DNA of 64,000 bases from Notamacropus eugenii (GCF_028372415.1 NC_092874.1:59123865-59187864), one strand, 5' to 3'. Counted from the first letter of the stretch, positions 11,421 through 22,689 are shown. Notes: generated from the letters alone by a model not told the origin. Numbers and translations are program-made.

Positions 11421-12880
11421 GCTCACACCCGCTCCTTCACAAAATGCCTGCCAGCTTCTCCCAAATTTCCCTTTGTCCTCCAATAGCCCTGGCCACTTTT
11501 CTTTTTAAGAGTTCTTGACAGCTGGTGGCCAGGCTTTCTAGTTAGTTGTTTTCTTGGAGTCCGAGAAGGTGCCAAGGCAAGAAGGCGGGCTTTGTCTAAG
11601 GCCGACCCAGATTCCTGTAGAAGTCCCCATCTCTCGGACCTCAGTTTCCTCATCTGTAGAATGAGAGGCGGCACTTGGGAAATGCTTGATTTGAAATACA
11701 CTCGTTGGCTACTGGATCTCTAACTCTTCAATCACCTCCTTGTTCTTTTCTCCAAGCCTGGGGAATTGTACATGTGTGAAGTGAGCCGGGCTAACAAGCC
11801 CCGAACTGTGAGAAAGCTTAAAGAACAATTCTGCTGTGAAGCCAGGAGAGCTTTGATTAGGCTTTACCTCCACTCCATGGCCCCTTAGCCTCCCTGTAAG
11901 GTTGCAGGACCACCACAACACGTTCAGAAAGAACTTGGATCTCCCAGCACACCGTCCTGGGTCATGTGACTTTATGTGCCCCTCTCTGAGGCTTCTCAAA
12001 CAGCTCATCCAGCCTGCCTGACCTTTACCTGACTGTCCTAGTAGAAGGAGAACTAACTTGTTTCCCACGTAGGAGCTTGGCTTCAGGATCAGAAAGGACC
12101 TGGGGATGGGAGGGGTCATCTAGTCCAAGCTCCACGTGTTACCCATAAAGACGCGCCCAGAGAAGCGGATGACTAAATAAGATGTGGGCTGAGGTTCAGG
12201 ACAGAGCTAGAGAAGCTAGTCCTTCCATGGGCAGCACATGGAGCCAATCTGATCTCATCCTTGTTACGTTACCAAGAAGAAACAGGCCCAGGGAGGTTGT
12301 GACTTGCCCAAGGTCACACACTAGTGCCAGAGAGGGGATTAGAAAATAGCTTCAGTGACTCAGATCAGTACGCTTTCCAACGCTGAGTATCTTGTTTATC
12401 ATTGTACCATGCTGCCTCCTGGGGGCCATCTCTGCTTGTCCAGATCTAATGGCTCTGGTGACTTTGCACAGCCTTGCCTCACGTACCCAATTCACTTGCA
12501 GGTCGCAACCTCACCTTCCTGATGTCATAGTCCTCTTCAGGAACTAAGGACAAACAATTGCCTCTTAGTTGTGATTTAATATACCTAAAGAAAGTTCATA
12601 GGATTGAGTACAATCTTTTTTTTATTGCTGTGAACTGAACTGCTAATATTTGTTGATGACTAAGTTCATAATAAAGAATAAAGTTTTATATTTAAAAAGA
12701 AGAAGAAAATGTGTTGTCCTGGAAAGTACCCTAGACTTTCTACCATGATGCCTTCCTACCATCTCTGACCTTACACAAGTCAAGTAATCCCTTCTTCTCT
12801 TTCTTTTACTCAGTTATAAAATAAAGTTGAACAAGATGATCTCTCAGTATATCTATAAATGTGTAAAGTACTAAAGTATA
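11420..12880. other. Intergenic DNA upstream of NSUN6
   Basis: Repeat fragments only: 'cctcagtttcctcatctgta' at 11640, an L3/MIR-like relic at 12080-12425 ending in the SINE-like 'ccatgctgcctcc', and a decayed MIR-like block at 12715-12870. Confidence 0.6.
12080..12425 (-). repeat. L3/MIR-like relic
   Basis: It shows 'atcagaaaggacctggggat', 'ggtcatctagtccaagctcc', 'cttgcccaaggtcacacact' and a tRNA-like end 'gtaccatgctgcctcc'. It is about 345 bp and probably interrupted. Confidence 0.6.
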
Positions 12881-13875
12881 TTAAACTTAACAAGTCCAAA
12901 ACAGAACTCACCCTTCCTTTTTTTAATTTCCTGTTTCTGTTAAAGGCATCACTATCCTACTGGTCACCTAGATTCAACGCCTCAGTTATCCTTCACTGTC
13001 CATTCCCATCCTCTCACTCATTTTAGTTTAGGTACTCATTACACCTGGCTTGGACTAAAGTCTCATAATTGATTCCTTAATCTCCAGTTTGTCCCTCTCT
13101 GGTCTTTTCCTCCACACATTTGCTAAAGTGATATTCTTAAGCACAAGTCTGATGAAGTTATTCCCCCTACTAAAAATTTTTGTAGTAATTCTATAGGATA
13201 AAAGACAAAACTCTGGTGTTCAAAGGCTTTCACAGTCTGATTCCGGTATAACACTCAAATATTCTAATGATCTATGAACTCATAGTTGTTGTTTTAATTT
13301 ATTACTTACTTTTAACATTTGTTTCCATCATTTTGAATTCCAATTTCTTTTCCTCCTGCCATTCTCCCTCGTTAAAAAGGCAACCCAATATATCAATTAT
13401 ACATGTGGAAATGATCTCATGGTTTTAAGTTTGGTTCAACAGGGCAGAGCACAGTTCACCCATGCCTGCTCCTCCTATGGGACTCTTCACCCATGGTTTT
13501 TCCAAAAGTTCAACACAAGGGATCCACCCAACAGTCCATTTTTCCCCCAGTCCCTTTACTTAGGATGTCCACACAGCCCAGTACATATTTCATCCTCACT
13601 TCTGCCTCTTAAAATTCTTCAATACTTTCAAACCTCCACTTAAGTTCCTGCTACTTGAAGACTTTTATGATCCCCCTAGCTTCAAGTACTCCCCAAATTA
13701 CTTCGTATTTACTTTGTGTACATTTTGTACTTCTCATGTATACTTTTTGCGTGCCCTCCTCCCTATAAGATGTATACTCCTTGAAGGCGGGGACCCTCTC
13801 ATTTGTGACTTTGTATCCCCAACCTATACCATCATGGCTGGCACATAAGTGCTTATTAAATGTTTATTGATTTAT
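12880..13875 (+). repeat. L2 LINE, 3' part
   Basis: Forward orientation: 'aacttaacaagtccaaaaca', the 'taaagtgatattcttaagca' block, 'caaaggctttcacagtctga', and the 3' terminus 'ctccttgaaggcggggaccc' with 'ctggcacataagtgcttatt'. A short segment near 13310-13420 resembles an L1 3' end and may interrupt it. Confidence 0.75.
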
Positions 13876-13889
13876 TAAAACATAATTCA

Positions 13890-14085
13890 TAATTGGCATT
13901 ATTAATCCAACTGTAAAGCCTATAATCCTATAATAATAACTCATTTATATTGCATATTATAGATAACATGGGGTTTTCCTTATGACCGTGTTTAAAATGA
14001 GGAGTAAAGAGAGTTTAAATTACTTGTCTTCACGGTCAGACGACTGGTTAAATACCAGAGTCAGGACTTAATTCTAATCCTATTT
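13890..14085 (-). repeat. MIR fragment
   Basis: Decayed reverse MIR: 'aataacatgg', 'agttt aaattacttgtctt'-type core and 'ataccagagtcaggacttaa'. The family call is moderately secure. Confidence 0.5.
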
Positions 14086-14087
14086 TC

Positions 14088-14480
14088 ATTACATCTTATT
14101 CTTAGGAATGACCTTGCCTAGGCTATCTGGTACCTGCCATCTTGTCATTCCCCAGTGTTTCCAAATGAACTAACTGAATTATAACTAAGCTGCAGTAAGA
14201 AACTGTTCAACAATTATTTATTCTTGGTCAGATTTAATAAATGATAATTTAAAGTTCTCAAAGATATATATTAGAAGAAAAGGAAGTCAGCTAACATAGA
14301 AAGAATGAGTCAATAAATGGGTGATATGTTGTGGTACAAAATACTGAAAAAGCAACCAAGGGAAACCCTTTAGAGCATTGTGCAGTTTCACTATGAAGGA
14401 TTTATGGGAAAACAGAGGCAAGAAATTTCTCTTTTTACCACATACTAATGAAATTGCAGGACCTTGAAACTACTTGATGA
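14088..14480 (+). repeat. Direct repeat copy 1 of a local duplication
   Basis: About 390 bp here align over their length with 15487-15870 in the same orientation. Shared blocks include 'ttccaaatgaact', 'tgaattataactaa', 'attagaagaaaaggaagt', 'caataaatgggtgat' and 'ggcaagaaatttc'. By eye roughly a fifth of positions differ, so the duplication is old. Confidence 0.8.
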
Positions 14481-15486
14481 AATTGAAGGAACTTCCCTAA
14501 CTACTTCTGAAACACATTGACCCATCACCCCATGCACAAAAATAAATAAATAATAACCTGAAAACACTAAAATACAATCATATCTTGTTAAAATTTTACA
14601 AATAAGGAACTTAACAGTTCCTTTTTCTCCATACCTATCTGTGCGATCATTTGCACTACTATTTTTTTTTCTTGTTTCTATTAGCTTGACTGTTAGAAAT
14701 TTAATGAGAAGGCTAAGAGATAGTCATGGAATTATTTCATGACAAAAATATTTGAATGTAAGATGTGAAAAATGACTAAAACTTTATTGCCTAATAGAAT
14801 TTTGCTGTTCAACTTTGGAACGAGCATTATTGCATATTTGCCCCACCAGCAATTTCTTTTGCGGGGTAGAAGAAAGAGCTTTTATTGGACAGGCGGTGTT
14901 ATGGAAAGAGTACCAGAAAGTAATAATATTACAAAGGGATATAGTAGCTTTAGCTCATTGACATTTATTTACTAGTACCTCTGCTGGAAGACTTTGACAC
15001 AATTAAGTCACCAGTTTGCTGCTTCTGGCCAATGGCAACTGTATTGGACTATGGTAGCATAGACTTTCTTGTAATGAGTAAGATGGTCAAAGAAGGGCAT
15101 ACCTGGTCTTTTACTTCTTTGCTGTCTGGAAACCAAATCCACTGTATGTTTTGTTGTATGGAAACCAAATCCAAGATCTGAAGGCTGCTAAGTATATGTT
15201 ATCTGAGAATGCTTCTTTCATAAAAGATGTCATCCAAAGGTTCCTTTATGCTAAGATCCTTAGGCAATCTGGTGAAGCATATAGGCCTCATATCCAAACA
15301 ATGGTTCTAAATGCATTCAAATAAAATATATGAGATTACAAGGGAAAACAACTATATGGAAAAACAGTTATCAGAATATTTTTTCAGGTTGATGGGTCCT
15401 AATTACGAATCCCTGATTTAGGCCTATCTGGGAAAAGACACTGGCAAAATTTCTCTCCAAGCTCCTGTTTAGCAAAAGAAACTACT
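14481..15486 (+). other. Unidentified segment between the direct repeats
   Basis: It shows no recognised repeat. Around 15160-15325 one plus frame stays open for about 50 codons with protein-like composition and a stop directly before 'aaataaaatatatgag', which could be a polyadenylation signal. I could not assign it to a family. A decayed processed copy is one explanation. Confidence 0.35.
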
Positions 15487-15870
15487 TTACATCTCATTCT
15501 TAGGACTAGCACTGTCTAGGCCATTTGTTACCAGGCATCTTGTCCTTCCCTGATCTTTCCAAATGAACTAGCTGAATTATAACTAAATTCTAGCACCAAA
15601 TTGTTCAACAACTCTTTATTAGCAAATTGTTCAACAACTATTTATTCTTTTCCAGGTTTGATAAAACACATTTTAATTTTCTCAAGGATGTGTATTAGAA
15701 GAAAAGGAAGTTAACTAATCATGTGGTAAGAATGAGGATCAATAAATGGGTGATCTGAACAATACAAAACACTGAAACCCTGTAGAACATTGTAGTTTCA
15801 CAATAAATTATGGAAAAACAAAGGCAAGAAATTTCGCTTTTACCATACAATGATGAAATTGCAGCTCTTT
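15487..15870 (+). repeat. Direct repeat copy 2 of a local duplication
   Basis: It is the second copy of the block at 14088-14480, separated by about 1 kb. It carries a small internal duplication, with 'aaattgttcaacaact' read twice (15598 and 15624). The pair could be a partial tandem duplication, two copies of one unknown repeat, or the ends of an unknown element; I see no TG...CA borders or flanking duplications that would decide. Confidence 0.8.
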
Positions 15871-16084
15871 GAATCTGTCTTTGATGGATCTCTCCCCTCA
15901 TCAATGTCTGTACTCTTTCCATTAAGATACATTACAATCCTTCCATACCATCTCATCCTGCTTGTGTCTGTGTCTTTTCATAAAGTGGTCCATAAGAAAT
16001 TCACTTGGCAGCATTCCTCCTGGCTCTTTAATCTTTCATGGATATCACTATGGTATTCAGGCTAGCAATTAAGCAATCAAGATA

Positions 16085-17085
16085 TTAAGGGCCTTTTATG
16101 GGCCAGGCATTGTGCTACAGGCTCAGGGTGTAAAACAACAACTATCCCTGTCTATCTCAGTGACTCAAAGGGATAGAGCTGGACAGAAACTGACTATGAC
16201 CTTAGTTCACCTTTCACCTAAATTATACCAACAGCCTCCTAATTGGTCTCCCTACCTCTGGACTTTGACCAGTCCAGTCTATCTTCCACGTTGTTGCCAA
16301 AGTAATTTCCTTAAATAATGATACAACATTGTGATTGCCCTACTCAATCAACTCTAGTGTCTTCCTCTTGCCTCTGACATAAAATAGAAAATCCTGTGTT
16401 TAGACTGTAAAGTTCTTCATAAACCAAGCCAACTTTTCATTCTATACTTGTTAGACACTGCTTTCCCTCCTAAATTCTTCAATATAACCAAACTGACCTT
16501 CTGTCTTTTTTCATTCATGACACTCCATCTCCCATCTCTGTGCCTGGAATGCAGTCTCTCCTTACCTCCACCTCACAGCAGCATCCCTCTCTTCCTTTAA
16601 GATACAGCTCAAAGCAGGCATGGTGGCCCACACCTATAATCCCAGCTACTGGGTCAGTTGAGTCTGGCTAATCCCTTGAGCTCAGGAGTTGTGGGCCACA
16701 GTTGGCTATGCTGACAGTGTGTCAAATTTAGCATTAATATAGGATGCCTCAGGAGCAGTGAGCCACCAAGCTGACTAAAAAGAAGCAAACTGGCCCAAAC
16801 TGGAAACAGAAGGAGTCAAAGTTCCCAGGCTGATTGGTAATAGATCAGCTGTAAGCAGTCCTGCTCTTCTAGCCTGGAGAAGTTGGGAAGAATCAGTCAT
16901 AAAAGTAAATGAATAAAAATTTAAAAGATGAACTTCAAACACCCTTTTCTGCATAAAGTCTTTCCTAATCCTTGCAAATACGAATGCCCTCTTTCCCAAG
17001 CTACCTTATATTTATTTTGTGTATATTTGTAGTTCTTCACTTTATACCTACGCTGTATATATTTATACATATAAATCCCACCTAT
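16085..17085 (+). repeat. L2 LINE fragment interrupted by a 7SL copy
   Basis: Forward L2 sequence ('gtgattgccctactcaatca', 'cctctgacataaaatagaaa', 'tggaatgcagtctctcctta', 'ttaagatacagctcaaa') stops at 16613 and resumes at about 16925 with 'cttcaaacacccttttctgc' and 'ataaagtctttcctaatcc', exactly as expected for one L2 split by an insertion. Confidence 0.75.
16614..16920 (+). pseudogene. 7SL RNA (SRP RNA) retropseudogene
   Basis: The sequence follows 7SL RNA from end to end: 'catggtggcccacacctata', 'atcccagctactg', 'cttgagctcaggagtt', the S-domain block around 16740-16800 with 'ctgactaaaaagaagcaaac', 'tggcccaaactggaaacaga', 'aggctgattggtaatagatc' and 'tcttctagcctgg'. An A-rich tail follows (16901-16924). 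Imperfect 15-bp flanking repeats (16599-16613 and 16925-16939, about 11 of 15 equal) indicate L1-type retroposition. It is full length, unlike an Alu or B1, and too diverged to be a working SRP RNA. Confidence 0.85.
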
Positions 17086-17200
17086 GCCAGACAGAGGCTG
17101 TGTGACCCTGAGCTAGGCACTAACTTTTCACGACCTTCGGGCAGTTCTCCAAGACCTCGTTGTGAAGATAGCACTCATCTGCCTTAATTCTTAGAATAGA
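17085..17200 (+). repeat. Marsupial-type SINE fragment
   Basis: It has 'aggctgtgtgaccctgagct', 'aggcactaacttttcacgac' and 'gcagttctccaagacc'. It begins inside the element and is truncated at both ends. Confidence 0.55.
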
Positions 17201-17494
17201 AAGTACTAATATGCCTTAATCCTAGGAATTCCAGATCCACTTTAAAAATCTCTATCTCTATAATGAATTGTGCATGTATCTGAACTCACTCTGGATTGCA
17301 TTAACTCAGTGATTATCATTAACTCAGTGCATGAACTCCACCTTTGTGTCCCAATATGCAATATGTTTTTCATTCATTTTGTTTTTCCAGTGTCCTGTTG
17401 CCTAATCTCTAGAACATCATGAATTTCATTGAAACTTTCTAGGATTCTAAAGTATGATGAAATTAGTACAATGTCTTCTGTGAAGAGGAGTATT

Positions 17495-17524
17495 TGGTAC
17501 CGTGCGTGCGTGTGTGTGTGTGTA
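17495..17524 (+). repeat. Short (GT)n microsatellite
   Basis: An interrupted 'gcgtgcgtgtgtgtgtgtgt' run. Confidence 0.9.
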
Positions 17525-17644
17525 TTGCCCTCTTTTATTGCTTAAATATTGCTCCTCAGGAGTTAACAAAATTATCTCTACAATTGCCTATGCCACAGAA
17601 TGTTATATGATCTTAACCTGTCAAATGATTTAGATTATGTACAC

Positions 17645-17835
17645 CAATGGATCGATTTGGTCAAGAAGCATTTATTGAGGGCCTACTCTGTGCCAGGAAC
17701 TGTACTCTGGATTCAAATACAAAGAAAGGAATACTCTACCTTCTGGGCTTTGTGATAAGTGCTGGAGATACAAAGAAAAAGTAAAAAGAATTCCTGTGCT
17801 CAAGGAGCTTACTTTCTAGATTTTTTAATTTGTTT
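17645..17835 (-). repeat. L2 LINE 3' end
   Basis: Reverse orientation: 'aagaagcatttattgagggc', 'ctactctgtgccaggaactg' and 'gctcaaggagcttactttct'. The 'ataagtgctggagatacaaa' block follows a second near-copy, so there is a small internal duplication. Confidence 0.75.
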
Positions 17836-18399
17836 GTTTGATTGGTTGGTTGGGTTTTTTTAGGAACTTACTTTCTAATGGAAAAGACAACTTGTACCAA
17901 TACAGGTGCAAGTGGGGTTGGTGAGCAAGAGCTGCATGTAAACCCCAAATGGAGGAGGATTCAGGCTTGCTTCTGGAAAGATATCATGATAATGATGTGG
18001 AATGGAAGTGCCCTGCCTCCCATTTTGGAGCATGTGCAAACATTCTAGAGCTGGTTATGACTTGGTAACCACACAATGCGGAAATAGACCATTGACTGAT
18101 TGCTCAGCTAGAACTGGTATGCATTTAAATATGAACTTGGTGGAGTGAATGCTATGGAGAAACACTGTTAAGACTGAACTATTTTTCCTTGGGACCAGAG
18201 TGGTATGGAAGAAAGTGTGTCCCCAGGTGCTGGGCAGAAATATTTATACTTATGTTACTGCCATATCTGTCAAGTAAATTATCTCTTTGTAGAAATTAAT
18301 TGATGTTAACTGTTAAAAAAACAAGTTCAAAATCAGCCTTAGACATAAATACAGTAATAGTTGAAACTCTTTGAGATTAGTTTTAAAAAGCTCTTGGAA

Positions 18400-19560
18400 A
18401 TATATTAAATAATATTAATGTCCACCTTTTCCCTGAACTAGCCTACTAAACTCCTCTTCCTAAAATTACCTTCCTAAAACATCAGTCTGATCATGTCAGT
18501 TATTCCTCTGTTCAATAATCTTTGATGCTATTTAAAATGTTTGTGACTACAAATGTCCTTTTGTGAATGTAAAAAAATTGTTTGCTACACATTGTATATA
18601 TGCATATAGATTTGTTTGTAGTCCTATTGGTAAATTGAGGTGTTTTTCCCCCTTATGTTAAGATCCTATGGCTTTTCCCTTTTCCCTTTTCTTCCCCTCT
18701 TACCCCATCAACCAATCAATGAGATTATCACATGCCAGGCATTGCATTTATGTATAGAATACTAAGGGAAAGTTGTAAACTCTTTTGAGCCAAAGCTCCA
18801 TTGTCTTTCACTCAGAAATGGGACTGAAGGTCTTTTTCTTTGGCTCCATAAAAAATATATAGAAAGATAAGGAAAATTCATTGGGATGCTTTAATTATTT
18901 GTCTTCTTCTTATCAATGGAATTTATTGAAGTTTCATCCCTAAACTGCTAAAAAGAATCTCTTCATTTCCAAAATTATAATAATACTTCTCTCAAACCAA
19001 ATGAAGTCTATTTTTTTTATCATTCTAGAGTCTTTATATAGCATCTTAAACTGCTTCATTTTTTTTTCCCCATTTGTTTTTTAATGAGGCTTCTAACCCT
19101 AAATGATCTATTTTACTCAGAGCAACCCTAAAAGCCAGTGCTAGCTAGGTGAGTTACAGTATATAGCAACTCTGCTGCATCCTCTCAAAACCATTTCAAT
19201 CTGAACAGGTTATTTCCTTCATTCAAATATTACTTATATATTCCGAAACTTAACCTAACATATTATTAAAACTTGCTTTAAAATTAGGCCAACACAGTCA
19301 AGCAAACATTTATTTGTCAACACATCTAAACAATGACTACAAAGGAAACCCTGGAAATTAGAAAACTAGAACATTACTACCTAGTTCAGAATTGGAACTT
19401 TTCCTCCATAAAAAGGTTAGCCTAGTGAGCAAACTTTGATACTGGCACCACTGCCTCCACTAGCCCTCAATGGTTCTGGCACTCCATTTACATGCTATTG
19501 CTTCATTTTAAGGTGTTACAATCCCCACTATGCAACTAGGAGTTACCATCTCTCACCAGC
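18400..19560. other. Intergenic stretch
   Basis: An L2 fragment lies at 18415-18540 ('gtctgatcatgtcagttatt'). From 18550 to 19560 I recognise nothing; it is AT-rich with T-runs. Confidence 0.55.
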
Positions 19561-20108
19561 TGTAACAGTAAGGACCCTGACATACACAGGCGGGTCTGCT
19601 GCTCAGGTTCTTACATCTGCTTTTCTAAAAGGAAAGCAACTTTTGAGCAGTCAACAATCACTTTAATCAAGCACATGTATCAAAAAAAGTCAGCACCCTG
19701 AACTACAGAGAAAATAGAGAGAAATCAAAATCAACAGACAGGGCTTCCAACTCTCTGACAGATCAACAGATAGATAACTGTCTTACCATACATACATAAT
19801 TACCAGAGAAAGAAGCACCAACATCTGGATTTTCAAAGCTTGACTTGGGGGTGGGGGGGTGGCTCCTTAGTGTCTGCCCAGAGTCTCATCTGGTCAAACA
19901 AGCATTTACAATCAGTAAGCCCCAAAGTAAAACCTCACCTCAGAGTATTTATACATTTTTCAGAGGCAAAGAATATCACAACCCTTGAGAACCAGTGCCT
20001 CATTAACAAAATGTATGGGCCTTCCTACAAATCTCCCCTAATCAAACTCCCCTTAATGGGTAGGCCGATTAATAGATGGGGAAAATCTTTAATCTCATTA
20101 GCATTACA
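19561..20108 (-). mobile_element. Solo LTR of an endogenous retrovirus-like element (copy 2)
   Basis: About 548 bp, read on the minus strand from TGTAATGC to CTGTTACA, so the ends form a short TGTAA/TTACA inverted repeat. It has a TATA-like 'atgtataaatactctg', an ATTAAA signal and full-length similarity to the LTR at 3180-3731. The flanking five bases (ccagc and ttagc) could be a decayed target duplication. No internal region is present. Family unknown; old. Confidence 0.75.
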
Positions 20109-20520
20109 TTAGCTGATATGTGACCCAGACCTCTGCCCCCCTACATAGCTTATAGAGAATCACTTTGGTGCTACATTTTAAAACTAGCCATTGGGAAGTT
20201 GATCAACCTTCCCCACACTAGGTGATCTAAGGCCAATAGAGCTCTGTATTGTCCAGAGAGGTGGTCGACATCCAACTAGTACCATAGACCTGAGTAACCT
20301 CTATTGGGCCCACTTCAGACCTCTATGGGCTACAATGAATGTCCTTCAATAAACTTCATTAGGACATATGAATTCTGCGCATAACATCTGTTTCTTTCTT
20401 CTCTGGATATAGTGGCTGGTTAATCACTCATTTATAGGCCAATAGCTACTAAATATAGGAAGCCATGTGGCCAAAAAATCTGAATCAGAATCACGTGATC
20501 AATTGGCCTTTTAGTTATTT
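20109..20520. other. Unassigned sequence beside the LTR
   Basis: It has a mixed-composition, non-AT-rich texture and a 'ccttcaataaacttcatt' that looks like a polyadenylation signal. It may be another LTR-type or unknown repeat, but no second copy exists in the window to define it. Confidence 0.3.
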
Positions 20521-20549
20521 CCTCCAAAATAATAACTCAAATTCATTCA

Positions 20550-20640
20550 CTGAAAAAGTTGTTCAGTCATGTCCAACTCTTCATGATCCTATTTGCGGTT
20601 TTCTGGCAAAGATACCAGGGTAGTTTGCCATTTCCTTCAG
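20550..20640 (-). repeat. Marsupial-type SINE, 3' fragment
   Basis: It reads 'gttgttcagtcatgtccaac', 'tcttcatgatcctatttgcg' and 'gtagtttgccatttccttc'. Confidence 0.8.
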
Positions 20641-21860
20641 TCAACAAGCATTTATTCAGGACTTACCCTGTCCAGGAAATATGCTAACACTTGGGATAGA
20701 AAGAAAAGCAAAAAATATAGACCCTGCTCTTAAGAATTCATTTCCACTGGAGGAGACAACATGCAAACAATTATATGTATATAAGATGTTTAAAGAGTAG
20801 GCAGGTGTGTGCTCGTCCTTCCTTGTTGAAGAAGACCATGCCATCAGAGAAATAATGATATGACTTGCACTTGACTTTGTTTTGAGTGAGGGAAGGCTGT
20901 GCAAGGTCACCAGCCTCACTTCTCCTCCAGAACCATCTGGATCCAGTGACCAGATATTCATCATGATGATTGAAGATGGCCCTGGATGCAGTGGCCTATT
21001 TGGTACCTCAGAAGGAAGGCCCTGGGAGTATGTGTGTGTGTATATCAGGATAGGGGAGGTTAAGAAAGACCTCCTGGGAAGGTAGGATTTTAGTTGTCTT
21101 GTGTGGAAGCCAGTGAAGTTAAGAGATGGCAGTGAAGAGGAAAAGATTTCAAAGAATGGGGGGCAACCAGTGAAAAGGCATCAAAACTGGAGAATATCCC
21201 GCACAAGTAACAGCAAGAAGAGCAATATAGACATTTCATAGAATGTGTGAAGGAGAGTAAAGTTTAAGACGACTGGAAAGATAGGAAGAGGCTAGATTGT
21301 GAAGGGCTGTAAATGCAAGGCAGAGTATTTTCTGTTTGTTCCTTGGGATAATATGGAGCTACTGGAGATAACTGAGCAGCAGATATGACATGATCAGACC
21401 TATGTTTTAGAAAGCTCACTTTGGTGGCAGAAGGGAGGATGGATTGGAATGGAAAGAGACTTGGGGCTTGGTAACCAACCAGAAGGCTATGGCAATAATC
21501 TAGGCATGAAGCAAGGAGAACCTGTACCAGGGTGGTAACTGTGCAAGTTGAAAAGAGACATATATTAAAAATCATATAAAGTTAGAAATGGCAAGACCTG
21601 GCAACATATTGGGGATGTGGAGTGAGTAAGAGTGAGGAGTCAATAATGAAATCCAGGTTGAGTGACTGAGTGACAGAGAATAGTGGTAGTCTTGACAGTA
21701 ATAGGGAAGGTTTGAGTTCAGTTTTGGATATGTTGAATTTGAGATATCAATAGGACATCCAGTTTAAGATGTTGAGAAAGTAGTTGGTAATGTGGGATAA
21801 GAAGTTAATAAAGAGACATGGGCTGATTATATAGATCTAGGATCATCACACAAGATAATA
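20641..21860 (-). repeat. L2 LINE, long 3' part
   Basis: Reverse orientation: the 3' end reads 'cagtcaacaagcatttattc', then 'ggaggagacaacatgcaaac'. The ORF2 3' region follows with 'gcaaccagtgaaaaggcatc', 'gaagggctgtaaatgcaagg', 'gaggatggattggaatggaa', 'ctatggcaataatctaggca' and 'agttcagttttggatatgtt'. The SINE at 20808-21010 interrupts it. Confidence 0.85.
20808..21010 (+). repeat. Marsupial SINE inserted in the L2
   Basis: It contains 'tccttgttgaagaagaccat', 'atgacttgcacttgactttg', 'gaaggctgtgcaaggtcacc', 'ctccagaaccatctggatcc' and 'ccagatattcatcatgatga'. I remember this family as abundant in opossum-like genomes; its formal name is uncertain. Confidence 0.75.
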
Positions 21861-22159
21861 TAGAAAAAAAAAAGAGGGAGTTCTTACTGAATGGTTTTCA
21901 CTTTTTTTCAGTGACATATGAGTCAAGGGGTTGGGGAAAGGGATGTCACTGTATAAGGGAGATCCTGTAAATGAGCATTGACGGGAACGACAAGATGGTA
22001 GAATGGATGCTTGAATGGCATTAAAGAAATACCAGAAATGTTAGTGTGAATGTGGCTTTTCAGAATAAATCCATAGTCACTGATACAATTATAAGTACAA
22101 GATCGGGTTACAATATTTAAAACCCCAACAGAAAATAAGCTCCTTGAAGACAGGGACTG

Positions 22160-22345
22160 TTTTTTTTTTTTTATTTTGGCTGAGGTGTTACCTTTATTAA
22201 ATTTTTAAAAATTGATGCCTTTAATTTTTATAGCACTTTTATTTCTGTATGTGTTTCTCCAACCAACTGAGCTATTTCATATAACTTTTATTAAAATACA
22301 AAAGGGGAAAACAGTTCAGCAAAACCAGACAACACATTACGTTTT
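22160..22345 (-). repeat. LINE 3' end, marsupial L1-like
   Basis: A T-run at 22160-22170 is followed by 'gcctttaatttttatagcac', 'ttttatttctgtatgtgttt' and 'cagttcagcaaaaccagaca', typical of the antisense of marsupial L1 3' UTRs. Confidence 0.55.
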
Positions 22346-22689
22346 TTCATTAGAGTGAAATAAAGATAGGGTGGGCAATGGGACAAAAGCTTGATCGTTG
22401 ATTTGCATCATGCTGATAATCTGCTCAGAGACTAAGGCTCTGTCCCCCATGCCAGGTTTTGCCAGCAGACTCTCAGCCCTGAGGACTGATACTGAGGGTA
22501 TCAGGGTATGCTGGTATCAGCTCAAACTGTCTCTGGAGAGCCAATTTTTAGATATTTAACTTTAGAAGTCAGCAACTGTTACACATCAGGGCTTGACTTA
22601 TTGTTTTGATTGTCAAGACTTAAGAAAGTGATAAACAAAATGTTAATAATGAAGATTAAACTTAAGTGTGGTATTTGTCCTACATATTT

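Noticed and set aside
10820-11518. A 232-codon plus-strand open frame and several overlapping frames in the NSUN6 island
   Set aside because: GC-rich CpG islands lack stop codons by composition. The product is Pro/Arg/Ala-rich without motifs, and the real exon is on the opposite strand.
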